NCBI GenBank assembly: GCA_937872465.1
Contig: CALMSR010000030.1
Location: 1 to 46,988, forward strand
Length of the DNA stretch: 46,988 nucleotides
Origin: an uncultured Paracoccaceae bacterium
GTDB lineage: Bacteria > Pseudomonadota > Alphaproteobacteria > Rhodobacterales > Rhodobacteraceae
Direction of reading: 5' to 3'
Shown here: piece after piece, positions 37,998-46,540 of the stretch
Layout of the letters: every line of letters begins with the position of its first letter
Numbering within the stretch: the first letter of the stretch is position 1
Notes under the pieces: model-generated
Databases searched by the model: none
What the model saw: only the letters and a program-made list of their open reading frames with translations
Told to the model about the DNA's origin: nothing
Made by a program: the position numbers and the translations under genes

Positions 37998-39905
37998 ATG
38001 TTCCGGATCGCGACACTGGCAGACAAGCTTGCCGTCGAGGCCGAGGCGCCGGTCGAGAGCCGCTGGGCCGCGCGCACGCTCTATGAGCAATTGTGCGAGA
38101 CCGCGGGCCGTTTCCCCGACCGGCAGGCGGTGGCCTTCCAGCTCCGGTCCGGCCCGCGCGACAAGGCGGTCACGCTGAGCTGGGCGGAGCTGCGCGGCGA
38201 GGTCGTCCAGCTCGCGAACCTGCTGCGAAGCCTCGGGCTGGGTCCGGGGGAGGTGGTGGCCTCGGTGCTGCCGAACGGGCTCGAGGCGCCGGTCACGCTC
38301 CTGGCCGGCGCGACGGCGGGAATCGTCAACCCGATCAACCCGCTGCTATCGCCCGAGCATATCGCCGGGATCCTGCGCGAGACCGGCGCGAAGGTGGTGG
38401 TGACGCTGGCGCCCTTCCCGCAATCGGACGTGGCGCAGAAGGTCGCGGAGGCGGTGGCGCTGGCCCCTGGCGTCGAGACCGTGCTCCAGGCGGATCTGGC
38501 CCGCTACCTGCCGGCGCCGCTCGCCTGGGCCATGCCGGTGCTGCGGCCGAAGGCGGAGGTGCACCACCGGGCGCGCGTGCTGGACCTGCGTTCGGAGATG
38601 CAGCGCCACCCGGCGAAGGAGCTCGGCTTCGCCGAGGACACATCCGACCGGATCTGCGCCTATTTCCATACCGGCGGCACGACGGGCCTGCCGAAGATCG
38701 CCCAGCACCACGCCCGGGGCATCCTCTACAACGGCTGGTGCGGCAAGGCCTATATGTTCACCGAGGCCGACGTTCTGATGTGCCCGCTGCCGATGTTCCA
38801 CGTTCTGGCGGCCTATCCGGTCTTCATGTCCTGCCTGACCTCCGGCGCGCAGATCGTCTTTCCCACGCCGCAGGGCTTTCGCGGCGCCGGCGTGCTGAAG
38901 AACTTCTGGAAGCTGATCGAGCGCTACCGGGCGAGCTTCGTGATCACCGTGCCGACGGCGGTCTCGGCGCTGATGCAGCGGCCGGTCGACGCGGATGTCT
39001 CGACGCTCCGGCTGGCGATCAGCGGCTCGGCGGCCATGCCGGTGGAGCTCTTCCACCGTTTCGAGGAGGCGACCGGCGTGATGATCCTCGAGGGCTACGG
39101 CCTGACCGAGGCGACCTGCCTGATCGCGGTCAATCCGCCCTATGGCGAGCGCAAGATCGGCAGCGTCGGCCTGCCCTTCGCCTATACGGACGTGCGGATC
39201 CTGCATTGCGACGCCGCGGGCGGGATCGTGAAGGAATGCGGCACCGACGAGGTGGGCGAGATCTGCGCCCGCAACCCCGGGGTCAATGCGGCCGTCTATA
39301 CCGATGAGGAGAAGAACCGCGGGATCCTCGCCGAAGGCGGGTATCTCAGGACCGGCGACCTGGGGCGGCTCGATGCGGACGGCTATCTCTGGATCACCGG
39401 ACGGGCCAAGGATCTGATCATCCGCGGCGGGCACAACATCGACCCCGCGGTGATCGAAGAGGCGATGATGAGCCATCCCGAGGTGGCCTTCGCCGGGGCG
39501 ATCGGCCAGCCGGACATGTATTCCGGCGAGGTGCCGGCGGTCTATGTGGAGCTGGTCGAGGGCAGCAGGGCGAGCGGGGAGGAGCTGCTCGCCCATGCCC
39601 GCGCGCGCATCCCCGAGCGCGCCGCGGTGCCCAAGCACGTGGAGGTGCTCGAGGCGCTGCCCAAGACCGCCGTGGGCAAGGTCTTCAAGCCCGACCTGCG
39701 CTGCCGGGCGATCGCGCGGGTGCTGAACGCGGCGCTGGCCGAGGCGGGGACGGAGGCGCGCATCGCCGAGGTCGTCGAGGATCGCCGGCGCGGGCTGGTG
39801 GCGCGGGTGGAACCGGGCCACGGCGGATCCGCCGACGAGGCGGTCGCCAAGGTGCTGGGCGGCTTCACGGTTCCCTGGGAGTGGCGCGTCGGACGCCAGC
39901 CATGA
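37998..39905 (+). CDS. Acyl-CoA synthetase (AMP-forming, FadD-like)
   Basis: A 635-aa ANL-superfamily enzyme that activates a carboxylic acid with ATP and CoA. The AMP-binding motif is HTGGTTGLPK (about 224-233), then GYGLTEATC, YLRTGDLG and GRAKDLIIRGGHNIDP, and the catalytic Lys561 in PKTAVGKVFKP. ATG 37998 has GGAAGGGAGAGG upstream. The sequence is closest to the long bacterial acyl-CoA synthetases of about 630 residues; chain length is unknown. Its stop overlaps the corA start (ATGA), an unexpected pairing. Confidence 0.9.
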   Translation: MFRIATLADKLAVEAEAPVESRWAARTLYEQLCETAGRFPDRQAVAFQLRSGPRDKAVTLSWAELRGEVVQLANLLRSLGLGPGEVVASVLPNGLEAPVTLLAGATAGIVNPINPLLSPEHIAGILRETGAKVVVTLAPFPQSDVAQKVAEAVALAPGVETVLQADLARYLPAPLAWAMPVLRPKAEVHHRARVLDLRSEMQRHPAKELGFAEDTSDRICAYFHTGGTTGLPKIAQHHARGILYNGWCGKAYMFTEADVLMCPLPMFHVLAAYPVFMSCLTSGAQIVFPTPQGFRGAGVLKNFWKLIERYRASFVITVPTAVSALMQRPVDADVSTLRLAISGSAAMPVELFHRFEEATGVMILEGYGLTEATCLIAVNPPYGERKIGSVGLPFAYTDVRILHCDAAGGIVKECGTDEVGEICARNPGVNAAVYTDEEKNRGILAEGGYLRTGDLGRLDADGYLWITGRAKDLIIRGGHNIDPAVIEEAMMSHPEVAFAGAIGQPDMYSGEVPAVYVELVEGSRASGEELLAHARARIPERAAVPKHVEVLEALPKTAVGKVFKPDLRCRAIARVLNAALAEAGTEARIAEVVEDRRRGLVARVEPGHGGSADEAVAKVLGGFTVPWEWRVGRQP

Positions 39906-40870
39906 TCCGGACCTATGCCGCGGTGGACGGGCATCTGCACCAGGTCGACGCGGGTGCGGATGCCGGCCGGGTGGTCTGGTTCGACCTGCTCTCCCCGGAC
40001 CGGGAGGAGGAGCTCCGGCTGCAGGGCTCCCTGGGGCTCGAACTGCCCTCGCAGGAGGAGATGGCGGAGATCGAGGATTCGAGCCGGCTCTACATCGAGA
40101 ACGGCATCGCCTTCATGACGGCCCTGCTTCCCGCACAGGTCGAATCGCGCGATCCGATCCTGGCGCCCGTCACCTTCGTGCTGGGCGCGGGGCCGCTGAT
40201 CACCCTGCGCTACCACACGCCGCGGGCCTTCGACACCTTCCCGCAGCGCGCGACGCGGGCCGAGACCGCCTGCGCCGACGGCGCGAGCGTCCTGCTCTCG
40301 CTGCTCGACGCGGTGGTGGACCGGCTCGCGGATCTGCTGGAAGCCTGCGGGCGCGACGTCGAGCGGCTGGCGCGGGACGTCTTCGACAAGGGCGCGGGCA
40401 GTCCGGGCCGGCAGCACGACTACCGCGAGGTCCTCCGGGGCGTCGGGCGGCTCGGCCGGGTGTCGACGATGATCCAGGATTCGCTGGTCACGATCGAGCG
40501 GCTGACCACCTTCCTCGGCCCGGTCCTCGATCGCTACGGCATCGCCAAGGCCTGCCGGCCCCGGCTGAAGGCCCTGAGCCGGGATGCGCATTTCCTCACT
40601 GAGCATGCCGCGGCCCTGTCGGGCAAGCTCGGCTTCCTGCTCGATGCGACGCTCGGGATGATCTCGATCGAGCAGAATGCGATCATCAAGATCCTGTCGA
40701 TCGCGGCCGCCGTCTTTCTGCCGCCGACCCTGATCGCCTCGGTCTACGGCATGAATTTCGCGGCGATGCCGGAGCTGAATTCGCCCTGGGGCTATCCGCT
40801 GTCGGTCGGGCTGATGGTGGCCTCGGTCCTGCTGACGCTCTGGTTCTTCAAGAGCCGCGGCTGGCTCTAG
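39902..40870 (+). CDS. corA: CorA-family Mg2+/divalent metal transporter
   Basis: A 322-aa CorA-like channel. The long cytoplasmic N-terminal domain has helices such as LLSLLDAVVDRLADLLEACG. Two C-terminal membrane helices follow (IIKILSIAAAVFLPPTLIAS and PLSVGLMVASVLLTLWFF), separated by the selectivity motif YGMNF (GMN at 283-285). It forms a homopentamer in the inner membrane. ATG 39902 overlaps the acyl-CoA synthetase stop by 4 bases, so translation is coupled. Confidence 0.93.
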   Translation: MIRTYAAVDGHLHQVDAGADAGRVVWFDLLSPDREEELRLQGSLGLELPSQEEMAEIEDSSRLYIENGIAFMTALLPAQVESRDPILAPVTFVLGAGPLITLRYHTPRAFDTFPQRATRAETACADGASVLLSLLDAVVDRLADLLEACGRDVERLARDVFDKGAGSPGRQHDYREVLRGVGRLGRVSTMIQDSLVTIERLTTFLGPVLDRYGIAKACRPRLKALSRDAHFLTEHAAALSGKLGFLLDATLGMISIEQNAIIKILSIAAAVFLPPTLIASVYGMNFAAMPELNSPWGYPLSVGLMVASVLLTLWFFKSRGWL

Positions 40871-40981
40871 GCGGTGGCGGGCCGCCGGGGCGGACTCGGG
40901 CGATGGGGCGCCGAAGGACCGGCGTCGGGGCGCGTCGCAGGCGGAAACCGATCACGCGCGGGGCAACGTGTGACCGGGCAG

Positions 40982-41010
40982 TTGTAATCACTTAACCAAC
41001 AGGGTACAAA
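40982..41010 (+). promoter_or_regulatory. Sigma-70-like promoter
   Basis: TTGTAA (40982-40987), a 17-base spacer and TACAAA (41005-41010), in an A+T-rich patch about 118 bases before the small gene at 41128. It is the best promoter-like element in the 257-base gap after corA. Confidence 0.4.
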
Positions 41011-41127
41011 TCGTTCCGAGAACAGGGCTTATCGAGAGATTGCCCCTAGCATGTGCGTGCGCTGCGGGAATAGTGACAGGTGTCGCTCCGCCGCGTGCGA
41101 CCCGGAAAGCTGAACAGGGCCGAGACG

Positions 41128-41313
41128 ATGTATCTGCCTGAGAACGACGCCCAGATGTTCGACATCCTCACGGAGCTGCGGGTTTATGCGGCGATGAACT
41201 CGCTGCCGCGACTCGCGGAATCGCTCGACGATGCGCTCGTGCTGCTTGCTTCCGACAATCGATGCGGCGCGCGCGAGGCGGTCGCCGCCGCCTTCTGCCA
41301 GGACAAGTTCTGA
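41128..41313 (+). CDS. Small protein of unknown function (61 aa)
   Basis: A 61-aa protein starting at ATG 41128 (MYLPENDAQMFDILTELRVY). It is mostly helical and amphipathic, with a cysteine near each end of the second half (NRCGAR, FCQDKF). It resembles small conserved proteins seen in Rhodobacterales, as far as I recall; the function is unknown. A promoter-like element and a long leader precede it. It converges on the FGGY kinase with 42 bases between. Confidence 0.6.
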   Translation: MYLPENDAQMFDILTELRVYAAMNSLPRLAESLDDALVLLASDNRCGAREAVAAAFCQDKF

Positions 41314-41355
41314 GGGCTGCGGCCCGTTCCGACCGGGGTCGCGCAGCCGCATCCG

Positions 41356-42954
41356 TCATCCATCGCCGAGGCGCGAGGCGCCGTTGGCCAGCTGGTCGAT
41401 CCGGCGGCGGTGCTCCTGCATCTCCAGAAGAATCCGGTAGTCGGTCTCGAGTTCCTCCGTGGCGGCGGCATCGGGGTGGATCTCGCGGACCGGCGCCTGC
41501 ATCGCGCGCGCGGCGCTGGCGAGGTCGGGGAAGGCCCCGGCGGCGGTCGCGGCGACCATGGCGCTCCCGAGCAGCACGACATCGGCATGTTCGGGCAGTT
41601 CCAGGATGCAGCCCGTCGCATCGGCGTAGAGCTGCACCAGCATCGGGTTGCGCGCATGGCCGCCGGCCACATGCAGACGCGGGCGCTGGGCCGGCGGCGG
41701 CGCCAGGCGGTCGACGACGAGGCGCAGGGCGCATGCGAGGGCGACGGCGGTTCGCCAGTAGAGCCGGCAGAGGCCGTCGAAACCATGGTCGAGGGACAGG
41801 CCGCTGACCACGCCGAGCGCCGCGGGATCGGCATGGGGCGAGCGGTTGCCGGCGAAATCGGGCAGCACGTTCAGCCGTCGGGCCAGATACCATCCCTCTT
41901 CCGCCCGCATTTCGGCGATGCGGGCGCAGACGCGGGCATGGAAGGCCGCGTCGGGCTCGGCGCCGCCCCAGACCGTGCAGATATGGTCGAGAAGCGCGCC
42001 GGAGGCTGACTGGCCGCCCTCGATCAGCCATTTCCCCGGCAGGACCGCATCCCGGTAGGGCCCCCAGAAGCCGGGCACGAATCGCGGTTCCTCGGAAAGC
42101 GCCATCACGCAGGTGGAGGTGCCCGCGATCAGCGCGAAGCGGTGGCCGAGGTCCGCGCCATGGGCGCCGATGGCGCCGAGCGCGCCGGCATGGGCGTCGA
42201 TCATCCCGGCGGCGACCCGGCAGGTTTCGGTCAGGCCGAGCGCTGCCGCCGCTTCGGGGCGGAGCGGGCCGAGGTCGCTGCCCACCGGGACGGAGCGTTG
42301 CGGCACGCCGGTCCGGGCCTCGAGATCCGCGAGGCCGATCCGGTCGAGCAGGTCCCGGGGCCAGGGGTCGGGGCATTGCCCGCGATAGGACCATTTGCAG
42401 GTGAGCGCGCAATGGGAGCGGGCGGTGGAGCCCGTTGCCTTCCAGGCGAGGAAGTCGACGAGGTCGGACACCCGGGCGGCGCGCGCCCAGTGCTCGGGCA
42501 GCCGCCGTTTGAGCCAGAGGAGCTTGGGCAGCTGCATCTCCGGGGACATGGCCCCGCCGCAATGGGCGATGACGGGATGCCCGGTGGCGGTGACTTCGGC
42601 GGCCTCCGTGCGGGCGCGCTGGTCGAGCCAGAGGATGGTGTCCCAGCGGTCCTCCGCCCCGGGCGAAACCGCGATCGGCTGCCCTTCGGCGTCGCGCACC
42701 ACGAGCGAACAGGTCGCGTCGAAGGCGATGGCGGCGACCGCGCCGGGGCCGATGCCCGCCCGGTCGCGCGCGGCGCGGACCGCGGCGCAGACCGCGCGCC
42801 AGATCTGCCCGCTGTCCTGGTCGGCATGGTTGGCGCGGGGCCGGCTGAGGGCGATCGCCTGTTCGGCGCGACCGAGCAGGCGGCCGCCGAGGTCGAAGAT
42901 GCCGGCGCGCGCACTGCCGGTACCGACATCGACGGCGGCGACGAAGGCGGACAT
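41356..42954 (-). CDS. FGGY-family pentulose kinase (ribulokinase-like)
   Basis: A 532-aa sugar kinase. The ATP-binding N-terminal motif is VDVGTGSARAGIFD, then GMIDAHAGALGAIG, and LHVAGGHARNPMLVQLYAD near the C-terminus. ILWLDQRARTEA and the GGAMSPEMQLPKLLWLK segment are characteristic of the pentulose-kinase branch acting on D-ribulose or related ketoses rather than of XylB. It would phosphorylate the ketose produced by the dehydrogenases upstream in the cassette. ATG 42954 lies 9 bases after the GNAT-HAD stop. Substrate is inferred. Confidence 0.85.
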   Translation of the reverse strand: MSAFVAAVDVGTGSARAGIFDLGGRLLGRAEQAIALSRPRANHADQDSGQIWRAVCAAVRAARDRAGIGPGAVAAIAFDATCSLVVRDAEGQPIAVSPGAEDRWDTILWLDQRARTEAAEVTATGHPVIAHCGGAMSPEMQLPKLLWLKRRLPEHWARAARVSDLVDFLAWKATGSTARSHCALTCKWSYRGQCPDPWPRDLLDRIGLADLEARTGVPQRSVPVGSDLGPLRPEAAAALGLTETCRVAAGMIDAHAGALGAIGAHGADLGHRFALIAGTSTCVMALSEEPRFVPGFWGPYRDAVLPGKWLIEGGQSASGALLDHICTVWGGAEPDAAFHARVCARIAEMRAEEGWYLARRLNVLPDFAGNRSPHADPAALGVVSGLSLDHGFDGLCRLYWRTAVALACALRLVVDRLAPPPAQRPRLHVAGGHARNPMLVQLYADATGCILELPEHADVVLLGSAMVAATAAGAFPDLASAARAMQAPVREIHPDAAATEELETDYRILLEMQEHRRRIDQLANGASRLGDG

Positions 42955-42963
42955 GGAACCGGT

Positions 42964-44094
42964 CTATCCCGCCGCTAGCTCTGGCAGATCGCGCATGTCG
43001 TCGATGATCGCGTCCGGTTCGAGGGCCGCGATCCCGGCCCGGTGACAGTCTGACGTCGCATGGCTTCCCCCGGTGAAGGCCACCACCCGCATTCCGGCGG
43101 ATCGGGCCGCCGTCACGCCGGCCGGGCTGTCCTCGACCACCAGGCAGGCACCGGGAGTGTAGCCGAGACTGGCCGCGGCGTGAAGGAAGAGGTCGGGCGC
43201 GGGCTTGCCGCGCGCAACCATGGTCGCGGAGAAGGCGCGGCCCGCGAAGCGCGGCCAGAGCCCGGTCACGGTGAGCGAGAGCTCGATGCGTTCGGGCTGC
43301 GAGGACGAGGCGACGCAGAAGGGGCAGGGCAGCGCATCGAGCGCCTCGGCGATGTGGGGGATCGGCCGCAGCTCCGCGCGGAAGGCGGCGTAGAGGCGGT
43401 GGCGCATGCCGGCCAGCGCGTCCTCGCCGAGGGTCAGGCCGTAGTCGGCGGCGAGGATTTCGCGGGTCGTGGCGAGGCTTCTGCCGAGGAAGCGCGTGTG
43501 GACCTCGTCGGGTTCGAGGCCGAGGCCCGCCGCGGCGAGGGTTTCGATGAGCAGGCGGAGCGCGATCGGCTCGCTGTCGACGAGGACGCCGTCGCAGTCG
43601 AAGATGACGAGGGCGGTGGGCGTATGACCCAGCGGTTTCGACATGGGAAGGCAGCCGGTGGCGCAGCGCCGGGTCGACGGCCCGGTCTCGCGGTAGCCGC
43701 GCGCGCGGTAGAAGTCGCGGGCGGTGACGGTGCTCTCGAGGCGGATCTCGGTCGCGCCCTCGCCGCGGAGCCAGGCCTCGAGCGCGGCGAGCAGGCCCGT
43801 GCCGATGTCGTGGCCGGCGGCATCGGGGGCGACGTAGAGCAGGAGCAGGTCACCCGAGGGACGGGCGGAAGCGGTGCCGGCGAGCCGGCCCGCCTCCTGC
43901 GCGACGATCAGGCGCTGGTCCGGGTCGGCGATCCAGCCACCGACGGCCTCGGGGGTCTTGTTGGCGAGCCAGGCGGCGAGGGCTCCCGGCTCGTTGCGGT
44001 GGTCGCGCGCGCAGAGGCCGGTGATCGAGGCCCGGATCAGCGCGGCGATCGCCGCCGCCTCCTCCGGGCGCGCGTCCCGGATCTCGGGATTCAT
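42964..44094 (-). CDS. GNAT acetyltransferase-HAD phosphatase fusion
   Basis: A 376-aa two-domain protein. Residues 1-148 are a GNAT domain (IRDARPEEAAAIAALIRASI; LYVAPDAAGHDIGTGLLAAL; ATEIRLESTVTARDFYRARGY). The acetyl-CoA loop has HDIGTG where R/Q-x-x-G is usual. Residues 155-376 are a HAD subfamily I phosphatase of the beta-phosphoglucomutase type: nucleophile Asp166 and Asp168 in FDCDGVLVDSE, motif II VASSS, Lys of RGKPAPDLF, and VVEDSPAG. No stop separates them; Met151 is the probable ancestral HAD start and has no Shine-Dalgarno site. The start overlaps the mannitol dehydrogenase stop (ATGA). The HAD part may dephosphorylate a sugar phosphate; the GNAT role is unknown. Confidence 0.85.
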   Translation of the reverse strand: MNPEIRDARPEEAAAIAALIRASITGLCARDHRNEPGALAAWLANKTPEAVGGWIADPDQRLIVAQEAGRLAGTASARPSGDLLLLYVAPDAAGHDIGTGLLAALEAWLRGEGATEIRLESTVTARDFYRARGYRETGPSTRRCATGCLPMSKPLGHTPTALVIFDCDGVLVDSEPIALRLLIETLAAAGLGLEPDEVHTRFLGRSLATTREILAADYGLTLGEDALAGMRHRLYAAFRAELRPIPHIAEALDALPCPFCVASSSQPERIELSLTVTGLWPRFAGRAFSATMVARGKPAPDLFLHAAASLGYTPGACLVVEDSPAGVTAARSAGMRVVAFTGGSHATSDCHRAGIAALEPDAIIDDMRDLPELAAG

Positions 44095-45560
44095 CCGAGG
44101 TAGCGGCGGAGCGTCGCTTCGGTGCCGTCGGCCCAGAGCGCGCGGAGCCAGCGGGCGAAGGCATCTGTGAAGGCCGGGACCTCGGCGGTGCGGCCGTAGA
44201 TGTCAGCCATCGAGAGCCAGGCGGCGGGGTCGGATTTCGCGGCCCGGGCCTGTGCCTGGAGGCGGTCCCAGTTCGGGTCGTTCGGCTCGGTGACCTTGCC
44301 GGAATCGGTGGTGCCCTCGCAGTAGCGGCACCAGAGCGCGCTCTCGAGCGCGAGTCCCTCGACCGGCAGGCCGCGGGCGAGGCGGTCGGCGATCGAGGGG
44401 ATGATGAATTTCGGCTGGCGGTTCGATCCGTCGAGGCAGAGCCGGCGGATGGTGTCGCCGATCTTGGGGTTGAGGCAGCGCTCCTCGACCTTGCGGAAAT
44501 AGCCGTCGAGATCGGTGTTCGGCACCGGCGGGACGATGGGGATGATCTCGTCGCGCTCCAGCTTCTGCAGGAAGGCGCGGACCAGCGGGTTCTCCATGCC
44601 TTCGTGGACGAAATGGATGTCCATCAGCCCGGCGGGATAGGCGATGATCGCGTGGCCGCCGTTGAGGATGCGGATCTTCATCATCTCCCAGGGGGTGACG
44701 TCCGCCACGAATTCGGCGCCCACGGCCTCGAAGGCCGGGCGGCCGGCGGTGAACCTGTCCTCGACCACCCATTGGATGAAGTCCTCGCAGAAGACCGGCC
44801 AGGCATCCTCGATGCCGAACTCGTCGCGGGTGATCGCGCGCTCGCGGTCCGAGGTGGCGGGGGCGATGCGGTCGACCATGGCGTTGGGGAAGGCGACATT
44901 CTCGCGGACCCAGGCGGCGAAGCCCGCGTCCTGCGCCGCGGCGAGGCCGGCCACCGCGTCGCGGCAGACGTTGCCATTGTGCGGGACATTGTCGCAGGAC
45001 ATCACCGTGAAGGGGGCGCGGCCCGCGGCGCGACGGGCCTTGAGGCCGGCGAGGATCAGGCCGAAGACGGTCTTCGGGTCGTCGGGGTTCCGCGCATCGG
45101 CGAGGATCGCGGGGTGCTCGGGGTCGAACTTGCCGAGGGCGGGGTTCACGAAATAGCCGCCCTCGGTGACGGTCAGCGAGGCGATGCGGGTCGTGGGATC
45201 GGCGAGGCCGGCGACGATCGCCCTGCCGTCCATCGGCGGCAGGAAGTCGGTCATCACCCCGGTCACGCGGGCCTCGGATGTCGCGGCCGATTGCTCCACC
45301 ACGGTCGAGAGCCAGTCCTGGCCGGCGAGCGCGTCGCGCATCCTTGCGTCATAGGGCGTGACGCCGGCGCCGACGATCGCCCAATCGAGGTCGCGGCCGG
45401 CGTTCATCAGCCGGTCGAGGTAGATCTGCAGATGCGCGCGGTGGAAGTTGCCGACGCCGAAATGGACGATGCCGTGGCTGAGATCGTTCCGCGCATAGGA
45501 AGGGCGGGCGACGCGCGCCGGCAGGTCGGGCAGGGTCTTCAGCGACAGGGCGGTGGCCAT
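44091..45560 (-). CDS. mtlK: Mannitol 2-dehydrogenase family polyol dehydrogenase
   Basis: A 489-aa long-chain polyol dehydrogenase oxidising a sugar alcohol with NAD+ (mannitol to fructose, or arabinitol to xylulose). The catalytic motif KIRILNGGH places Lys295, Asn300 and His303 at exactly the numbers I recall for the Pseudomonas fluorescens enzyme. The N-terminal HFGVGNFHRAH and SCDNVPHNG motifs are family hallmarks. ATG 45560 follows GGAGGAAG. It is coupled to the GNAT-HAD gene and lies 12 bases after the SDR. The symbol follows Rhodobacter; the true substrate may be another polyol. Confidence 0.9.
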   Translation of the reverse strand: MATALSLKTLPDLPARVARPSYARNDLSHGIVHFGVGNFHRAHLQIYLDRLMNAGRDLDWAIVGAGVTPYDARMRDALAGQDWLSTVVEQSAATSEARVTGVMTDFLPPMDGRAIVAGLADPTTRIASLTVTEGGYFVNPALGKFDPEHPAILADARNPDDPKTVFGLILAGLKARRAAGRAPFTVMSCDNVPHNGNVCRDAVAGLAAAQDAGFAAWVRENVAFPNAMVDRIAPATSDRERAITRDEFGIEDAWPVFCEDFIQWVVEDRFTAGRPAFEAVGAEFVADVTPWEMMKIRILNGGHAIIAYPAGLMDIHFVHEGMENPLVRAFLQKLERDEIIPIVPPVPNTDLDGYFRKVEERCLNPKIGDTIRRLCLDGSNRQPKFIIPSIADRLARGLPVEGLALESALWCRYCEGTTDSGKVTEPNDPNWDRLQAQARAAKSDPAAWLSMADIYGRTAEVPAFTDAFARWLRALWADGTEATLRRYLG

Positions 45561-45572
45561 GGCTTCCTCCGG

Positions 45573-46358
45573 TCAGATGGTGCGCAGCATGCCGCCGTCG
45601 ACGAAGTAGGTCGCGCCGACCGAATAGCTGGCGCGGTCCGAGCAGAGGAAGACGAAGAAATCGGCGAGTTCCTCGACGCTGCCGAAACGCTTGATCGGCG
45701 CGTGCTCGTCGGCGACGGATTGCAGGTATTCCTCGGCCCTGTCGGCGCCGGCCAGCTGGGTGGCGGTCTTCACCCAGTCGGGGGTGCGGATCAGCCCGGG
45801 GCTGATCGCGTTGACGCGGATGCCGAGGGGAATGAATTCGTTGGCCATGTTCTTGGAGAGCATGACCAGCGCGGCCTTGGTGACATTGTAGATCGGTTCG
45901 TACCAGAGCGGCTGGGTGGCGCAGATCGAGGCGTTGTTCAGGATCGCGCCGCCGCCGCGCGCCTGCATCATCGGCGCGAAGCCGCGGGCGAGGCGGACGG
46001 CGGCCATGACATGCAGGTCCCAATAGGCCTGCCATTTCTCGTCCGGGGCTTCGAGGATGGTCTCGTTCGAGCCGGTGCCGGCGTTGTTGACCAGGATGTC
46101 GGCGCCGCCGAAGACCTCCCTGGCGGCCGCGACGAGGCTCGCGCATCCCTCCGCGGTGGCGACATCGCAGGCGTGGCCCACGGCCTCGACGCCGAAATCG
46201 CGCGAGATGGCGGCGGCGGCTTCGTCCAGGCGCTCGCGGTCCCGCGCGGCGATCAGCACGTTCGCGCCCTCGCGGGCGAAGGCGCGGGCGACACCGAGGC
46301 CGATGCCGATGCTGCCGCCGGTGATGACGGCGATCCTGTCCGTCAGCCCCAGATCCAT
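45573..46358 (-). CDS. SDR-family polyol/sugar dehydrogenase
   Basis: A 261-aa classical short-chain dehydrogenase. The cofactor motif is TGGSIGIG (13-20), NNAG lies at 91-94, and the catalytic Ser144, Tyr157 and Lys161 (YNVTK) have the standard spacing. It probably oxidises a polyol or sugar with NAD(P)+ in the cytoplasm. ATG 46358 is chosen with GAGGAG 10 bases upstream; an in-frame TTG at 46367 sits too close to that site. It lies between the ABC ATPase and the mannitol dehydrogenase, where smoS lies in the Rhodobacter operon, but orthology to SmoS is not clear. Confidence 0.87.
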   Translation of the reverse strand: MDLGLTDRIAVITGGSIGIGLGVARAFAREGANVLIAARDRERLDEAAAAISRDFGVEAVGHACDVATAEGCASLVAAAREVFGGADILVNNAGTGSNETILEAPDEKWQAYWDLHVMAAVRLARGFAPMMQARGGGAILNNASICATQPLWYEPIYNVTKAALVMLSKNMANEFIPLGIRVNAISPGLIRTPDWVKTATQLAGADRAEEYLQSVADEHAPIKRFGSVEELADFFVFLCSDRASYSVGATYFVDGGMLRTI

Positions 46359-46451
46359 GTCAGGCAAGCTCCTCGTGCATTGCGTCTGCGACGGACCCGC
46401 CGCATCGGCCGAAGCGGAGCGTTGGCATCGCGTTCATGCAATCTCAACCTC

Positions 46452-46471
46452 GGGCGAGACGCCCTTGTCAA
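46452..46471 (-). promoter_or_regulatory. Promoter -35 element with operator-like inverted repeat upstream of the SDR
   Basis: On the minus strand TTGACA (46471-46466) is followed after one base by GGGCG-TCT-CGCCC (46464-46452), a perfect inverted repeat in the spacer position. No good -10 is seen. It suggests a separately regulated promoter for the dehydrogenase part of the cassette. Confidence 0.35.
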
Positions 46472-46489
46472 TTCGGCCACGGCCCGCCG

Positions 46490-46516
46490 CCGAGGTCCCG
46501 GCCGGTACGGCCTCGG
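46490..46516 (-). terminator. Hairpin after the ABC ATPase gene
   Basis: CCGAGG (46490-46495) pairs with CCTCGG (46511-46516), with a nested CCGGCCGG palindrome. It lies 24 bases beyond the ATPase stop. There is no U-tract, so it may be an attenuator or RNA 3'-end stabiliser rather than a strict terminator. Confidence 0.3.
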
Positions 46517-46540
46517 GGCCGGCCGGACCATGGCGTCGGG

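Noticed and set aside
43194..43644. Separate HAD gene starting at Met151 of the GNAT-HAD protein
   Set aside because: No stop codon or Shine-Dalgarno site separates the domains; a single fusion is the simpler reading.
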